A DNA stretch of 64,000 nt from DASYQD01 sp036005845 (GTDB taxonomy: Bacteria > Acidobacteriota > Thermoanaerobaculia > Multivoradales > JAIOJS01), in the NCBI GenBank assembly GCA_036005845.1, contig DASYQD010000108.1:42283-106282 (forward strand). Direction: 5' to 3'. Shown piece after piece: positions 23,832 to 33,576 of this stretch. The translations under genes and the position numbers were made by a program. Below the pieces are notes generated by a model, which was not told the origin of the DNA, made no database searches, and worked only from the letters and a program-made list of their open reading frames with translations. The first letter of the stretch is position 1. Each line of letters starts with the position of its first letter.

Positions 23832-25247
23832 TTGAGCCAGATGGAGCGAACCGGCGAGGCAGAGCGCAGCTACCCGGGCTGGGTGACGCGGCTCGCACGG
23901 CTGCTGCTGCGCGTCTTCTTCGGGCGGATCGAGGTGGTCGGGGCGGAGTGCGTGCCGGGCGCCGGCCGCGAGCCGGCGCGGCCATTGCTCTACGTCGCCA
24001 ACCACAACAACGGTCTCGTCGACCCGCTGCTGGTGCTGGGCCTCCTGCCCGGCCGGCCGCGGTTCCTCGCCAAGGACACGCTGTGGAAGAACCCGGTGCT
24101 GCGGCCGTTCCTGGCGCTCGGGCGGGTGATCCCGATCTATCGGCCGCAGGACGCGGCGCAGCGGGCAGGGGGTGAGGGTGCGGTGTCGCGGGCGACTAAC
24201 GAAGAGTCCTTCCGGCGCTGTCGCGAGGTGCTCGAGGCGGGCGGCGCGGTGGCGCTGTTCCCGGAAGGGAAGAGTCACTCCGAGCCGGCGTTGGCGGAGC
24301 TGAAGACGGGGGCGGCGCGCATCCTGCTCGGCTTGGCGGCAGCGGCGCGCGAGCGGGTGGCGGTGGTGCCGGTGGGGCTCGTCTACGACGCACCGGGGAT
24401 CTTCCGCTCGCGCGTACTGATGGCGGTAGGGGAGCCGCTCGTCGGCGACGAGCTGGGGCTCGCAGGCGAGCCGGGCGACGCCGGCGCCGTACGGCGCGTC
24501 ACCGCGGCGATCGCCAGCGGCCTCGAAGAAGTGACGCTGTCGCACGCGTCGTGGGACGAGGCGCGGCGGCTCGCCCGCGTCGCCGACCTCTGGCTGCAGC
24601 CCGATCCCGAGCTGCCGACGCAGCCGTCGCTGGCGGAACGCTTCGCGGCGCGGCGGCGCCTGCTGGCGCGTTATCGCGAATTGGCAGCATCACGGCCGGA
24701 GCGGCTGCGACCGCTCATCGAAGCGGTCACCGCGTACGATGCGCGGCTCTCGGCGCTCGGACTGCGCGACGCGCAGGTGGGCGCGGCGTACCCGCTGCCG
24801 TCGGTGCTGCGCTTCCTCGTCGAGTCGCTCGTGGTGCTGCTCATCCGCCTGCCGCTGGCGCTGATCGGCATCGTCCTCGACTACGTCCCGTACCGCATCT
24901 GCGGCTTCCTCGGCGCGCTCGCGGCGCGCGAGCCCGACCAGCCGGCGACCTTCAAGCTCTTCGGCGGCATCGTCCTCTTCCCGCTCTTCTGGGCCGGCGA
25001 GGCGGCGTACGCCGGCTGGCGGTGGGGCTGGGCGGCGTCGCTCGCAGTGCTGGTGCTCGGCCCGCTGGCCGGCTGGGTGGCGATCCGCTTCCGCGACCGC
25101 CTCCGCTTCCTGCGCAACGAGGCGCGCGCGTTCCTGGTCCTCGAACGCTCCGGCAGCGCCGGCGACGAGCTGCGCCGCCTGCGCGGTGAGGTGCGGCGCG
25201 AGCTGCTGGCGCTGGCCGCGGAGGTCGGCGAGACGCCGCCCCGGTGA
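23832..25247 (+). CDS. Membrane acyltransferase (PlsC-type, glycerol-3-phosphate/lysophosphatidate)
   Basis: 471 residues from TTG 23832, which lies 8 nt after a TAACCT box; ATG 23841 is the alternative. Block I is the N-H-N-N-G-L-V-D variant (VANHNNGLVDPLLVL), block II is PRFLAKDTLWKNPVLRPFL, block III is LFPEGKSHSEPALAELKTGA and block IV is VAVVPVGLVYDA. The C-terminal third has three to four membrane helices (VLRFLVESLVVLLIRLPLAL, LFGGIVLFPLFWAGEAAYAG, WGWAASLAVLVLGPLAGWVA). Probably transfers acyl groups to glycerophosphate or lysophospholipid at the inner membrane. Confidence 0.85.
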   Translation: MSQMERTGEAERSYPGWVTRLARLLLRVFFGRIEVVGAECVPGAGREPARPLLYVANHNNGLVDPLLVLGLLPGRPRFLAKDTLWKNPVLRPFLALGRVIPIYRPQDAAQRAGGEGAVSRATNEESFRRCREVLEAGGAVALFPEGKSHSEPALAELKTGAARILLGLAAAARERVAVVPVGLVYDAPGIFRSRVLMAVGEPLVGDELGLAGEPGDAGAVRRVTAAIASGLEEVTLSHASWDEARRLARVADLWLQPDPELPTQPSLAERFAARRRLLARYRELAASRPERLRPLIEAVTAYDARLSALGLRDAQVGAAYPLPSVLRFLVESLVVLLIRLPLALIGIVLDYVPYRICGFLGALAAREPDQPATFKLFGGIVLFPLFWAGEAAYAGWRWGWAASLAVLVLGPLAGWVAIRFRDRLRFLRNEARAFLVLERSGSAGDELRRLRGEVRRELLALAAEVGETPPR

Positions 25248-25340
25248 AGGACTGCCCACGGCGAGGGCTCGCCAGCGGCGAATCCCGCGTTGCTCGACGA
25301 GCTGTCGGTGGGCGCAGCGCGGTGCTTCAGATTGTCGGTG

Positions 25341-25640
25341 TCAACCTTCGCTGGGGGGCGATCGCCGAGCCACCACGAGCGTCAACGCGAGCAGCCAGAT
25401 CGCAGCCATCACGAGAGCGGGAAGCACCAACACGAGCGCCGCGTTGCGGAGGATGAGCTCCGTAGAAAGCAGGTTGGGATTGGCGGACGCTCCATGGCGA
25501 GCGAGGCCCCTCTCCATCGAAAACGCGATCACCGCGTTCAGGCACGCGTGGAGAAGGTAAAGCCAAGCGGTCAGTCGAATGAATCGACGGCCGCGTCGCG
25601 AGCGAAGAAAGATGCCGATCTTCTCGCCCCATCTCGCCAT
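25341..25640 (-). CDS. Small two-helix membrane protein, candidate immunity protein to the RHS tail
   Basis: 99 residues. It starts 9 nt after the RHS stop, with an AGAGG box in the gap, so it is the last gene of the RHS operon. It is basic at the N-terminus (MARWGEKIGIFLRSRRGRR) and has two hydrophobic helices (LTAWLYLLHACLNAVIAF and NAALVLVLPALVMAAIWLLA). No family was recognised. Genes directly behind polymorphic RHS proteins commonly encode immunity proteins, so that is a reasonable guess from position only. Confidence 0.6.
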   Translation of the reverse strand: MARWGEKIGIFLRSRRGRRFIRLTAWLYLLHACLNAVIAFSMERGLARHGASANPNLLSTELILRNAALVLVLPALVMAAIWLLALTLVVARRSPPSEG

Positions 25641-25649
25641 CGGAATCCT

Positions 25650-28600
25650 CTACTCGATGACGTCACGGACGACGGAGTCCCACGCACCTTGGATCCAACA
25701 CGGCTTGTCGGGGGAACATTGGACACCGCAGTGATCATGGAAGCAGTCTTCGAACTGCCACTTGATGGTAACAAAGCCGGCGAGGTGCTCGAATCCGTAG
25801 TACTCGCCTATCCCAAAGCCGATCGCACCGCCGCCCACGCCGCAAGCTATTGCGCCTGGTCCAAACTCCAGGCCGGCAGCCGCCGCAGCCCCGAACCCTC
25901 CGATTGCCCCAATTCCCCCGGAGACGAGCGGTACCCACCGGTGATTCTCCTTCAACTTACACAGCGCTGCCCGCCCGAAATGGATACAAGCCGCGGCGCA
26001 GCAACCGGAGCCCGGCTCGAGACACCCCGGAGAAGGACCTGGCCCCAGGGTGTCGCAGACCGACAGCCCGAAGGGGTCCGCCCAACGCTCAGGGCTTTGG
26101 AGCGCGTAGGCGAAGACCTGCTCCGGAGCCAGGCGAAGGCCCAGCGAGCGCGCCCGCACCAGGCTCTTTGGCGGCAAGGACACCGCACGCTGCAGCGGAT
26201 CAGTGATCACGCCGTTGGCGCCGAGCGGATCCGGCGTCGAGTACCTCCCTGTCTGCGGCTCGAACCAGCGGTTTACGTTGTAATAGAGGTCGCCGTTGGT
26301 GCCGGTGACGCGGAAGGCATCGCTGCTCCATTGGCCAGGATAGCGCAAGAACAACCTTTCTGAGGAGAGCTTGCCGATCGGCGAGGGTTGAGGGCCGCTC
26401 ACGCCTCGCACGCCGACGCCGCGCGTTCTCTTCTCGCTGCCCGGCGCGCCGGCGCCGTCCCAGGGCATCACCAGCGAGGAGCTGTCCGGGTTGTCGGCGC
26501 CGGCCGTCCACACGGCCCCGAAGGGCTCGAGGCCGCCCGCCCATGCTGCCGCCCCCGAGGTCGTGGTCGCCAGCACCGGTGTCCCCAGCGCATCGGTCGT
26601 GATGTACAGCAGCTCGGGTCCGCTCGTCAGTTGCGCCACGGGACGGCCGGCGAAATAGAAGACCTGGGTGGTCTCGCTGCTGCTGGCGGTAGACGTGAGG
26701 TCCTCGCCGTTGGCGTCCGGATCGCCGCTGGTCCATTGCCGCGCCTCGGCGCGGCTCATCAAGACGCCGCTGCTGCCGTAGGTCGGCGTCACGTCGATGA
26801 AGTCGGTCGGATGACTGGTTGACGTCTGGTGCGCGTTGCGCAAGTAGCCGCGGCCGTCGTAGAGCAGATCGGTGCGCGTCGGACCGCTGCTGCGCAGCGC
26901 CTTGACGCGCCCGTCGGCGGCGATGTCGTAGGAGGCGGTGTGCGCGCTGTCCTCGCCGTTGTTCTCGACCACCGAGGTCTGGTTTCCGGCGGCGTCGTAG
27001 CCCAGCGTCCACGATCCGGTCCCCCAGCCGGGGGCCGGAGTCATCGTGGCGAGCTTGGGGTTGTGACCGGCCGTGCCCGGGCAGCTCGCGCCATAGCAGT
27101 ACGTGACGGTCGGCTCGCTCATACGCGCCGCCGTCAGCCGGTTGCCCACCTTGTCGTAGGTCCAGCCGCGGTTGCCCCACGGTCCGTCGCCCTGGGTGAG
27201 GAAGTAGAGCGCGTCCTGATAGCCGAAGGTCGTGCCATAGGTGACCGACGCGATGCTGCCGGTGATGGCCGTGGGATTGCCGACGAGATCCACGGTGTAG
27301 TCCCAATCGAGCAGGCCACCCGCCTGGATGCGATCGGGATAGTAGCGGGTGTCGTAAGAGCGGGTCTCCACCAGGCTGTTCGCGAGGGTAAGCGAGGTCA
27401 GCGGTCCGCCGGGTGAGTAAGCCGCAGCGGTCACCAGCGCTTGCGCCCCCGCACCGGTGTCGTAGCTCAGCGTCGAATCGCGGTCGGCGAAGTCGGGCGT
27501 GAAGATCGCGCTGACGCCGCCGGGATAGGTGATTTTCTTCCGGTAGCCGTTCTTATCGTACTCGTACACCAACCCGCCATCCTGGAGCATCCGCCCGAAC
27601 CGGTCGTAGGTGTACGAGATCGTCTGGCCATTGCGGGTGATCCCGATCAAACGGCCGATGTCGAACTGCGCCGCGGTCGTTCCGTAGGTGTACGTGTTGG
27701 TCAGGGTCGCGTCGGGAGAGCCGGATGGACCGAAGGTCTCCTGGGTCACGCGGTCGGCGGCGTCGAGCGTGCGGTCATCGACGACGCTGCGGGCATCGGT
27801 GGTCGTGCGCAGCTGGCCGCGCTCGTTGTACGTGTACGTGGTCGTGCCGGCGACCGGCGATACCTGCTGCGTCATCAAGTCGCGGTCCGACGTCGTGTAC
27901 GTGGTCAGGTTCGCTTCGGCATCGGTCACCGACGCGAGGTGGTCTTGGACGTCGTAGGTGTAGCTCGTCGCGGCATTGGCCACACCCGGACCGACGGTGA
28001 TCTTCTTCAGCCGGTTGAGGTCATCGTATTCATAAAGCTGGGTGGGATTGGGGAACGATGCCTTGGGCTGGTGATTGGCATCCCACACTTTTTCCAGATT
28101 GCCGTTGAGGTCGTAGCAGTATTCGGTGACGCTCGGAGCGGCGCCGCCCTCGCCTTGCGTCACCTTGTCGAGGTGGCAGGTATAGGCGTACGTGGTGCGG
28201 CTCTCGACGGCCCCGAAGCTGCCTCCCGCCGGCGCCCGCTGCAGGTCCCGAGCGACCCGGTTGCCCTCATTGTCGAGGTCGTAGCGGGCGCGTTCGCGCG
28301 GCTGTGCGGGGTCCAGACAGCTCGTCGAGGTCGGCGCCAGGACGGCGGTGCCGCGAATCGTCTCCACCATGCGGCCGGCGGCGTCGTAGACGTATTCGAT
28401 GCCGTTGCCGCGCGGCAGCTTGGTACAGGAGAGGTCACCGAATACCGAGTACGTATAGCCGGTGACCAAGTCGTCGGCCGCGATCGCCCCCAGGCGGCGC
28501 ACCTCCTTGACCCGCCTCAGCGTCACTCCGCCGACCTGGTCATAGAGGGTGCTGGTGACCACACCGTTGACGTCGGTCACCGTGGTGCGCTGGTTGAAGA

Positions 28601-30875
28601 GGTCATAGCCAAAGCTTGTGGTGCCGACCAGCGGGTCCACCCGGCTGTCGAGGACGTGCTCGTTGCGGAACAGCAGGTTGTAGGTGAGGGTCACCGTGTC
28701 GCCGGTGCCGGGCGGATCGATCGAGGTGACCTCGCCCGAGCCGTTGTAGACGAACGCGGTGTCGTAGCTGAAGGCGACACCGCCCTCGATGCCGCTGCTC
28801 GTGCGCGGGCTGACGTTGCCGGTCGTCGCGTCGACGGTCATGTTCAGACGGCGGAAGTTCGTCGGGCCCGTCGTCGTCGACGGTTGCTTGATTTCGGTGA
28901 CGACTCCCTGGAACGGCGCGGTCGGGTAGTAAGCCCAATTGGTCGTCCTCTCGAGGGAGAGGCCGACGGCTTCCTTCATCGACAGCCGCCGGCCGTTGGC
29001 GTCATAGGTGTACTCGGTGCGCACGGTGGGCGTGCGCGCGTCGAGCATCGCCGTGCGCAGCAAGGGACGCGTGGAGTCGTACTCGAACCTCACCTTCGGC
29101 GGTAGGCCGCAGGAAGGGCAGCTCCCCTCGCGGCTGAGCACTTTCGCCTTGGTGCCCGCGACGCCGTCGCGCCCGATCTCGAAGATCGTCTGATTGCCGA
29201 GCCCGTCCACCACCGTCGTGTTGGTGGGGAATGTCGCGTTCGTATAGCTGAAGGTTCGCTTGTCCACCGCTGCGGCGTTGGCGAAGTCCGGGTCTCCCCG
29301 CCAGCTCTTCAGGACGTTGCCGGAGCTGTCGTACTCGAAACGGGCGACGACGCGGCTTGACAGATCGGTCGCGATCAGCCGCACCTGGGTCAGGTACTTG
29401 GTCGTCGGATCGTAGACGAGCTCGAACGAGGTGCCGTCGGGACGGCTGATGTTCACCAGCTCGTCGCCGGCGTTGGAATTGCTCCACAGGTAGATCCACT
29501 CCCGGGTGGGCGGAGTGGGACCGACGCCCACCTCGCGGATCTTCCACAGCCTGCCGCTCGCGTGGTAGACGAACTCCTCGCGCCGGCCGTCGCGCAGGGC
29601 GACCGAGCTGAGATAGCCCGTGCCGCTGTCGTAGCTGGCCGACAGGGCGTGGCTGTCGTTGCTGAACACCGCCTGGTCCCACAAGCCTGAGCCGAGGAAG
29701 TAGTCGGTGCGGCCGTCGAGCGAGACCAATCGCCAGCTCCCCACCCCGTCGCCGTCGGGGTCGTCGAGGTAGAGGCGGCGGTACTCGTCGGACGGAGACA
29801 CCGTCTGGTAAAGACGCAGCCCCGACCCCGCCGCGAGATTGGAGAACTCGCGAAACGATCCGCGCGCGGTGACCAACCACACGTGGCTGCTGCTCGGATC
29901 GGGCACGATGCGCTGGGCGTAGTCGTGCGACCAGCCCTGGCCCAGGTTGACGCGCCATGCCGTCGCTCCGGGCAGACCGGTCGATCCCGGTCCGAGGTGG
30001 CGGAAATGCACCAGGGTGTTGGGCCCGCTGCCGTCGGGCGTGCAGGAAAGGCTCTTCCCCTCGATGCCCGTCGAGCAACCTCCCGGCCCAGGAATGTCCA
30101 CGCAGCTCTCGCAAGACGCTCCCGAAGCGCCCGAGGAGCCGCCCGAGGGTTCCCCGCAGCTCGAAGGCGGCGGCAGTGGGCAGCCGAGCTGCGCTTTCGA
30201 GATCTGGAAATCGACCGCGATCGTCGTGGCGCGACCGCAGGGAGCGCAGAACATCGGGTTGGCGCAACTGCACACCGAAGCCCGCAAGTCGTAGGGTCCG
30301 AGCGTGTAGGGAGCTCCCGCGCAGGTGAGGCCCGATGCTTGGATGTAGGCGTAGGTTTCGTCGGAGCTGAAGTAATCGCAGAAGCTCGTGTTCCCACCGC
30401 CCGAGGTCGTCCAGGTCAGCCTGAGTCTGCCGTTGATGTTCTTCCAGGGATTCGATGTCCCGCACAGCTCACAGTCAGGGATAGGCCCGCTGCCGTAGCA
30501 ATCCACTGGATGGCAGTTGAGCCCTGCATACCAGTTGTACTGTGCCTTAACGTCTACCAATCGCCGGACGGTGTAGGTACCGCCACCGCCTGGGATGACG
30601 TCATAGCCAGCCGTAGCGGCCAGTGGCGACGCGCAGTTCGGGATACCGCCACACCCCCCGACAGGAGGAGCGCACCAGCTCGGGTTGTTGGGGTCCGCGA
30701 TGAAATTATTGCCACTTCGTATGTAACGGCATTTGACGTCTTGGAAACAGGTTCCGATGGTCAACGGGTTTCCCGCGCACGGGCCCGAACAAGAGAGCTG
30801 CGCCTCGAGACGCGTCTGTGCTCCTAGGGCCAGGGCCAACACGGTCAAAGCACGGAGAGTGCGAGCGCCATGCAT
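25650..30875 (-). CDS. RHS/YD-repeat exported protein with variable C-terminal tail
   Basis: 1741 residues. The ATG at 30875 is preferred because it lies 1 nt behind the stop of the fibre gene and opens a signal peptide (MHGARTLRALTVLALALGAQ). A Cys-rich N-terminal region (to about 270) precedes a long array of YD repeats (for example YTYDVQDHLASVTD, TYTYNERGQLRTTTD, YEYDDLNRLKKI). The RHS core ends near residue 1545 (TGRYSTPDPLGANG), with a further FAYALQSPERWADPFG at about 1590. The last 150 residues differ in character: a Gly-rich hydrophobic stretch (GGIGAIGGFGAAAAAG) and a Cys/His-rich end (CFHDHCGVQCSPDKPC). This matches polymorphic-toxin architecture, with a shell and a C-terminal effector. 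Effector activity is unknown. Confidence 0.87.
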   Translation of the reverse strand: MHGARTLRALTVLALALGAQTRLEAQLSCSGPCAGNPLTIGTCFQDVKCRYIRSGNNFIADPNNPSWCAPPVGGCGGIPNCASPLAATAGYDVIPGGGGTYTVRRLVDVKAQYNWYAGLNCHPVDCYGSGPIPDCELCGTSNPWKNINGRLRLTWTTSGGGNTSFCDYFSSDETYAYIQASGLTCAGAPYTLGPYDLRASVCSCANPMFCAPCGRATTIAVDFQISKAQLGCPLPPPSSCGEPSGGSSGASGASCESCVDIPGPGGCSTGIEGKSLSCTPDGSGPNTLVHFRHLGPGSTGLPGATAWRVNLGQGWSHDYAQRIVPDPSSSHVWLVTARGSFREFSNLAAGSGLRLYQTVSPSDEYRRLYLDDPDGDGVGSWRLVSLDGRTDYFLGSGLWDQAVFSNDSHALSASYDSGTGYLSSVALRDGRREEFVYHASGRLWKIREVGVGPTPPTREWIYLWSNSNAGDELVNISRPDGTSFELVYDPTTKYLTQVRLIATDLSSRVVARFEYDSSGNVLKSWRGDPDFANAAAVDKRTFSYTNATFPTNTTVVDGLGNQTIFEIGRDGVAGTKAKVLSREGSCPSCGLPPKVRFEYDSTRPLLRTAMLDARTPTVRTEYTYDANGRRLSMKEAVGLSLERTTNWAYYPTAPFQGVVTEIKQPSTTTGPTNFRRLNMTVDATTGNVSPRTSSGIEGGVAFSYDTAFVYNGSGEVTSIDPPGTGDTVTLTYNLLFRNEHVLDSRVDPLVGTTSFGYDLFNQRTTVTDVNGVVTSTLYDQVGGVTLRRVKEVRRLGAIAADDLVTGYTYSVFGDLSCTKLPRGNGIEYVYDAAGRMVETIRGTAVLAPTSTSCLDPAQPRERARYDLDNEGNRVARDLQRAPAGGSFGAVESRTTYAYTCHLDKVTQGEGGAAPSVTEYCYDLNGNLEKVWDANHQPKASFPNPTQLYEYDDLNRLKKITVGPGVANAATSYTYDVQDHLASVTDAEANLTTYTTSDRDLMTQQVSPVAGTTTYTYNERGQLRTTTDARSVVDDRTLDAADRVTQETFGPSGSPDATLTNTYTYGTTAAQFDIGRLIGITRNGQTISYTYDRFGRMLQDGGLVYEYDKNGYRKKITYPGGVSAIFTPDFADRDSTLSYDTGAGAQALVTAAAYSPGGPLTSLTLANSLVETRSYDTRYYPDRIQAGGLLDWDYTVDLVGNPTAITGSIASVTYGTTFGYQDALYFLTQGDGPWGNRGWTYDKVGNRLTAARMSEPTVTYCYGASCPGTAGHNPKLATMTPAPGWGTGSWTLGYDAAGNQTSVVENNGEDSAHTASYDIAADGRVKALRSSGPTRTDLLYDGRGYLRNAHQTSTSHPTDFIDVTPTYGSSGVLMSRAEARQWTSGDPDANGEDLTSTASSSETTQVFYFAGRPVAQLTSGPELLYITTDALGTPVLATTTSGAAAWAGGLEPFGAVWTAGADNPDSSSLVMPWDGAGAPGSEKRTRGVGVRGVSGPQPSPIGKLSSERLFLRYPGQWSSDAFRVTGTNGDLYYNVNRWFEPQTGRYSTPDPLGANGVITDPLQRAVSLPPKSLVRARSLGLRLAPEQVFAYALQSPERWADPFGLSVCDTLGPGPSPGCLEPGSGCCAAACIHFGRAALCKLKENHRWVPLVSGGIGAIGGFGAAAAAGLEFGPGAIACGVGGGAIGFGIGEYYGFEHLAGFVTIKWQFEDCFHDHCGVQCSPDKPCWIQGAWDSVVRDVIE

Positions 30876-30876
30876 C

Positions 30877-33270
30877 TTAGTTCGTCGCCTCGTCGTACCA
30901 GTCCCAGATGGCTCGGCGGCCGAAATCCGACGTCGAGAATCTGGAGTAGAGCCCGACGCGTACCGGCGTCCAAGACATCGCCGGGCTGCCGCCGGTGAAC
31001 TGGACGGATTCCCGCGACTCGCCGAAGGTGCCCGGGACGCAGCTGTAGTTGGTCCACACACCTCCGGACATGCATCGGATGTTGATGCCCTGGAACTCTC
31101 CGTAGGAGACGGTGGGTCCCACGTTGGTGACCACCGCGCCGCCGTTGATTCGATACTCCTCGACCACCGTCATGTCCCCTGCCAAGGCCGTCTGCTGCAG
31201 GTACACGCGATAGAAGCTGGTCGCGCCCGAGCCGTCCCCGGCATCGACGCCGTTGTCGATCTGGAGCCCTGCCGTGGTGACGTAGGTGACCGACAGGCGC
31301 GCCCGCAGGACGATGCTTCCCGACGTCGGCGCCGCGCGATAGCGGAACGCGCGCTTGGGATTCACGTCGTTGTGAGCGACCTCGTACATGGAGAATTGAG
31401 TGGCCGTGAACCCGGGTGTGACGAATCCGCTGTAGGTGGCGTAACCCGTCCACGAGAGCGTGCCGCTCGCCGACTCCCAATGCTCGTCGGGCGTGTAGCC
31501 GAAGTTGATCAGCCGGTCGAACGCACCGCCATCGGCAGCGACCCACTCTTGTGGCGTGTCGCAGTCGCCGGCGGTCGGCTTGCAGACGAACACGCGGTTG
31601 CTGTCTTTCTCGAAACACTGTTCGCCGGCCTTGAAGGCGCCGGAGAGCAGGGTGCAGTCGGTGTCGTGACGGAGCATTTGGATCGTGGCCGCGCTGGCCG
31701 GCCGGGTGGTACCGCTACCGGCGTCTTTGGCGTCGACCGTGCCGGTCACGGTGATCGCGTCGGGGACCTCGGCGTCGGAATCCGGAATGTCGTCGTCCGC
31801 CGTGCAGCCGGCGGCGGCACCGCTGGCGCCGATGCCTGCCGCCCATTGCCCGGCCGCACAGTCGGCGGGGTCGGCGGCGAGGGTAGTTGCCGTGGTCGCA
31901 GGACCACCTTCGCTGGAGCTCCCCGCGTAGTTGCCGGTGGTGTGCGTGCCGAGCGTGATCTGGTCCGGCTGCGGGCTCCAGTCCACCCGCGCCGCGCTGC
32001 CCGAAGCCGAGACCGCGAAGCCATCGGCCTGATCGAACTCGACGGTCGAGCTCGTCGATGAGACCGATGGGGTGCCGTCGACTTCGCGAACGGTCAGACC
32101 GGCCCCCGAGACCAAGCGCCACTCGGCCGCGGAGTCGCAGTCGCCGGCTGTCGGTTCGCACATGAAGAGGCGGTCGGAATCCTCTTCGTAGCAAAGCTCA
32201 CCCGCTTTGAAGCCGCCTCCCGGGTTGCCCAGCGCGGTGCAGTCGGTTTCGTGACGGAGAACTTGGATGAAGGCGCTGTTTGCCGGGCGGCCGCTGCCGG
32301 TGCCGGCGTCGCCGGAATCCACGAAGCCGACGATGGTGCTTCCCACTATCAGCGGGTTGGTGTTGGCGGTCTGGTCGTGGACGGTGAACGAGGTGCCGTT
32401 GGCGATCAGCCGCCATTGCTTCGGCGTGCCGCCGGTCTGCTCGAGCGTGATGGTGGGTGAGGAGCTTCGCGCGACATGGACCGCCGTCGACGGCACGGCG
32501 GTGCCCACGCCGACGTCGCCGTTGGCCGCCACGTACACCGAGCTCGAGGGCGCTCCCCCTCGCACGGTGAATGGAATCGTGCCGGCTGATAGGTCCTCGA
32601 TCGCGAAGAGATCTGCACCGCCCGATCCGGCATCGTTCACACGCAGCTGCCAATTCGTCGTCGGAAAGCCAGCGGCCGTGCTGGTGTCGTCAAAGCGCAG
32701 CCGGACAACCGATTGCTTGAGGAGCAACGCCTCGGCCGTGAACGTCTCGTTGTTCGTGCAGCCGAGCCCGATGCACGCCTTGCCGTCGACGATCAGGTCG
32801 TCGGGTACCAGCTGGTCTTTCTCGGTCAGGGTCTTGTCCGCGGCCTCCTCGTCGGGGATCAACGGCTGACCGCCCGCGATGGTGAAATGTCCGGCTTGTG
32901 TATGAACACGACCCACCCGGAGGCGTCGACCTTCGGCTAGCGCTCGCCGTGTGGCCGAGGATTCGGGCTGGACCGCGCGGACGCGCAGCTCCCAGGTATA
33001 GGTGCCGTCGACGAGCGGCTGACCGTCGGCGTTGACGAGCGGCAGCGTGGGGTGATCGCCGGCGGGGAATGTAAAATGTCGAACGCTGCCGAGCGGATCG
33101 GCAATCGCCAAGGTGATTCCTGCCGTATCGACGATCGGTGTCCACGACACCGCTATGCCGTCGCTCGAGATGGTCGCCAGCGAAGCGGAAGCAGCTGGCG
33201 CTGGCAGGACGATCACCGCTGCCACTGTGAGATCCAGGACGAATCGGAACCGGCGCATCGGACCGCTCAT
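30877..33270 (-). CDS. Exported fibre-like protein with internal duplication
   Basis: 797 residues from ATG 33270, which follows a GGAGG box at 8 nt. The signal peptide (VLDLTVAAVIVLPAPAASA) is followed by a Pro-poor beta-rich N-terminal domain, then a phage-fibre-like stretch (VYVAANGDVGVGTAVPSTAV). Two related blocks of about 70 residues follow: one with FIQVLRHETDCTAL...FKAGELCYEEDSDRLFMC, and one with IQMLRHDTDCTLL...FKAGEQCFEKDSNRVFVC. The C-terminal 200 residues look like a lectin-like beta-sandwich (NINRCM-type Cys, FTGGSPAMSWTPVRVGLYS). It is first in the operon with the RHS gene. A surface adhesin or fibre role is inferred. Confidence 0.68.
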   Translation of the reverse strand: MSGPMRRFRFVLDLTVAAVIVLPAPAASASLATISSDGIAVSWTPIVDTAGITLAIADPLGSVRHFTFPAGDHPTLPLVNADGQPLVDGTYTWELRVRAVQPESSATRRALAEGRRLRVGRVHTQAGHFTIAGGQPLIPDEEAADKTLTEKDQLVPDDLIVDGKACIGLGCTNNETFTAEALLLKQSVVRLRFDDTSTAAGFPTTNWQLRVNDAGSGGADLFAIEDLSAGTIPFTVRGGAPSSSVYVAANGDVGVGTAVPSTAVHVARSSSPTITLEQTGGTPKQWRLIANGTSFTVHDQTANTNPLIVGSTIVGFVDSGDAGTGSGRPANSAFIQVLRHETDCTALGNPGGGFKAGELCYEEDSDRLFMCEPTAGDCDSAAEWRLVSGAGLTVREVDGTPSVSSTSSTVEFDQADGFAVSASGSAARVDWSPQPDQITLGTHTTGNYAGSSSEGGPATTATTLAADPADCAAGQWAAGIGASGAAAGCTADDDIPDSDAEVPDAITVTGTVDAKDAGSGTTRPASAATIQMLRHDTDCTLLSGAFKAGEQCFEKDSNRVFVCKPTAGDCDTPQEWVAADGGAFDRLINFGYTPDEHWESASGTLSWTGYATYSGFVTPGFTATQFSMYEVAHNDVNPKRAFRYRAAPTSGSIVLRARLSVTYVTTAGLQIDNGVDAGDGSGATSFYRVYLQQTALAGDMTVVEEYRINGGAVVTNVGPTVSYGEFQGINIRCMSGGVWTNYSCVPGTFGESRESVQFTGGSPAMSWTPVRVGLYSRFSTSDFGRRAIWDWYDEATN

Positions 33271-33576
33271 CTTGAAAACCTCCATTCTCATTAGCTCCAC
33301 CCTCGACTCAAGCGATAGACGAGGGCCTCCCAACGCGGTCGGGTGGGTACCGCACCGCCATCTCCGACATTTGAGGGGAAGAAACGATATTCACCCCAAG
33401 CGCATCCAAAGTCATCGCCGCTCCGCTAGTCGGACACGGCTTTCACTGCCCCGAAATGCCAAAAAGTCTGTGTTTGAAGTGAGTATTGCGCGAATTGAGT
33501 CGCGAGCGCAAGCGCCGCGACCATGGTTCCCTACTGGGCATGACTCCGGCGACGAGACCGGAGTGGCTGAGCAGGA
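33271..33576. other. Intergenic region upstream of the RHS operon
   Basis: 306 bp with noticeably lower GC than flanking genes. The minus strand should contain the promoter of the fibre/RHS operon, but no convincing -35/-10 pair was found. A small hairpin, ACTCCGG/CCGGAGT (33543-33564), lies after the stop of the neighbouring dehydratase gene without a U-tract. Confidence 0.35.

Noticed and set aside
27441..29105. Plus-strand frame of 554 codons opposite the RHS gene
   Set aside because: It is the mirror of YD repeats, with repetitive Val/Gly/Arg content and no signal of its own.
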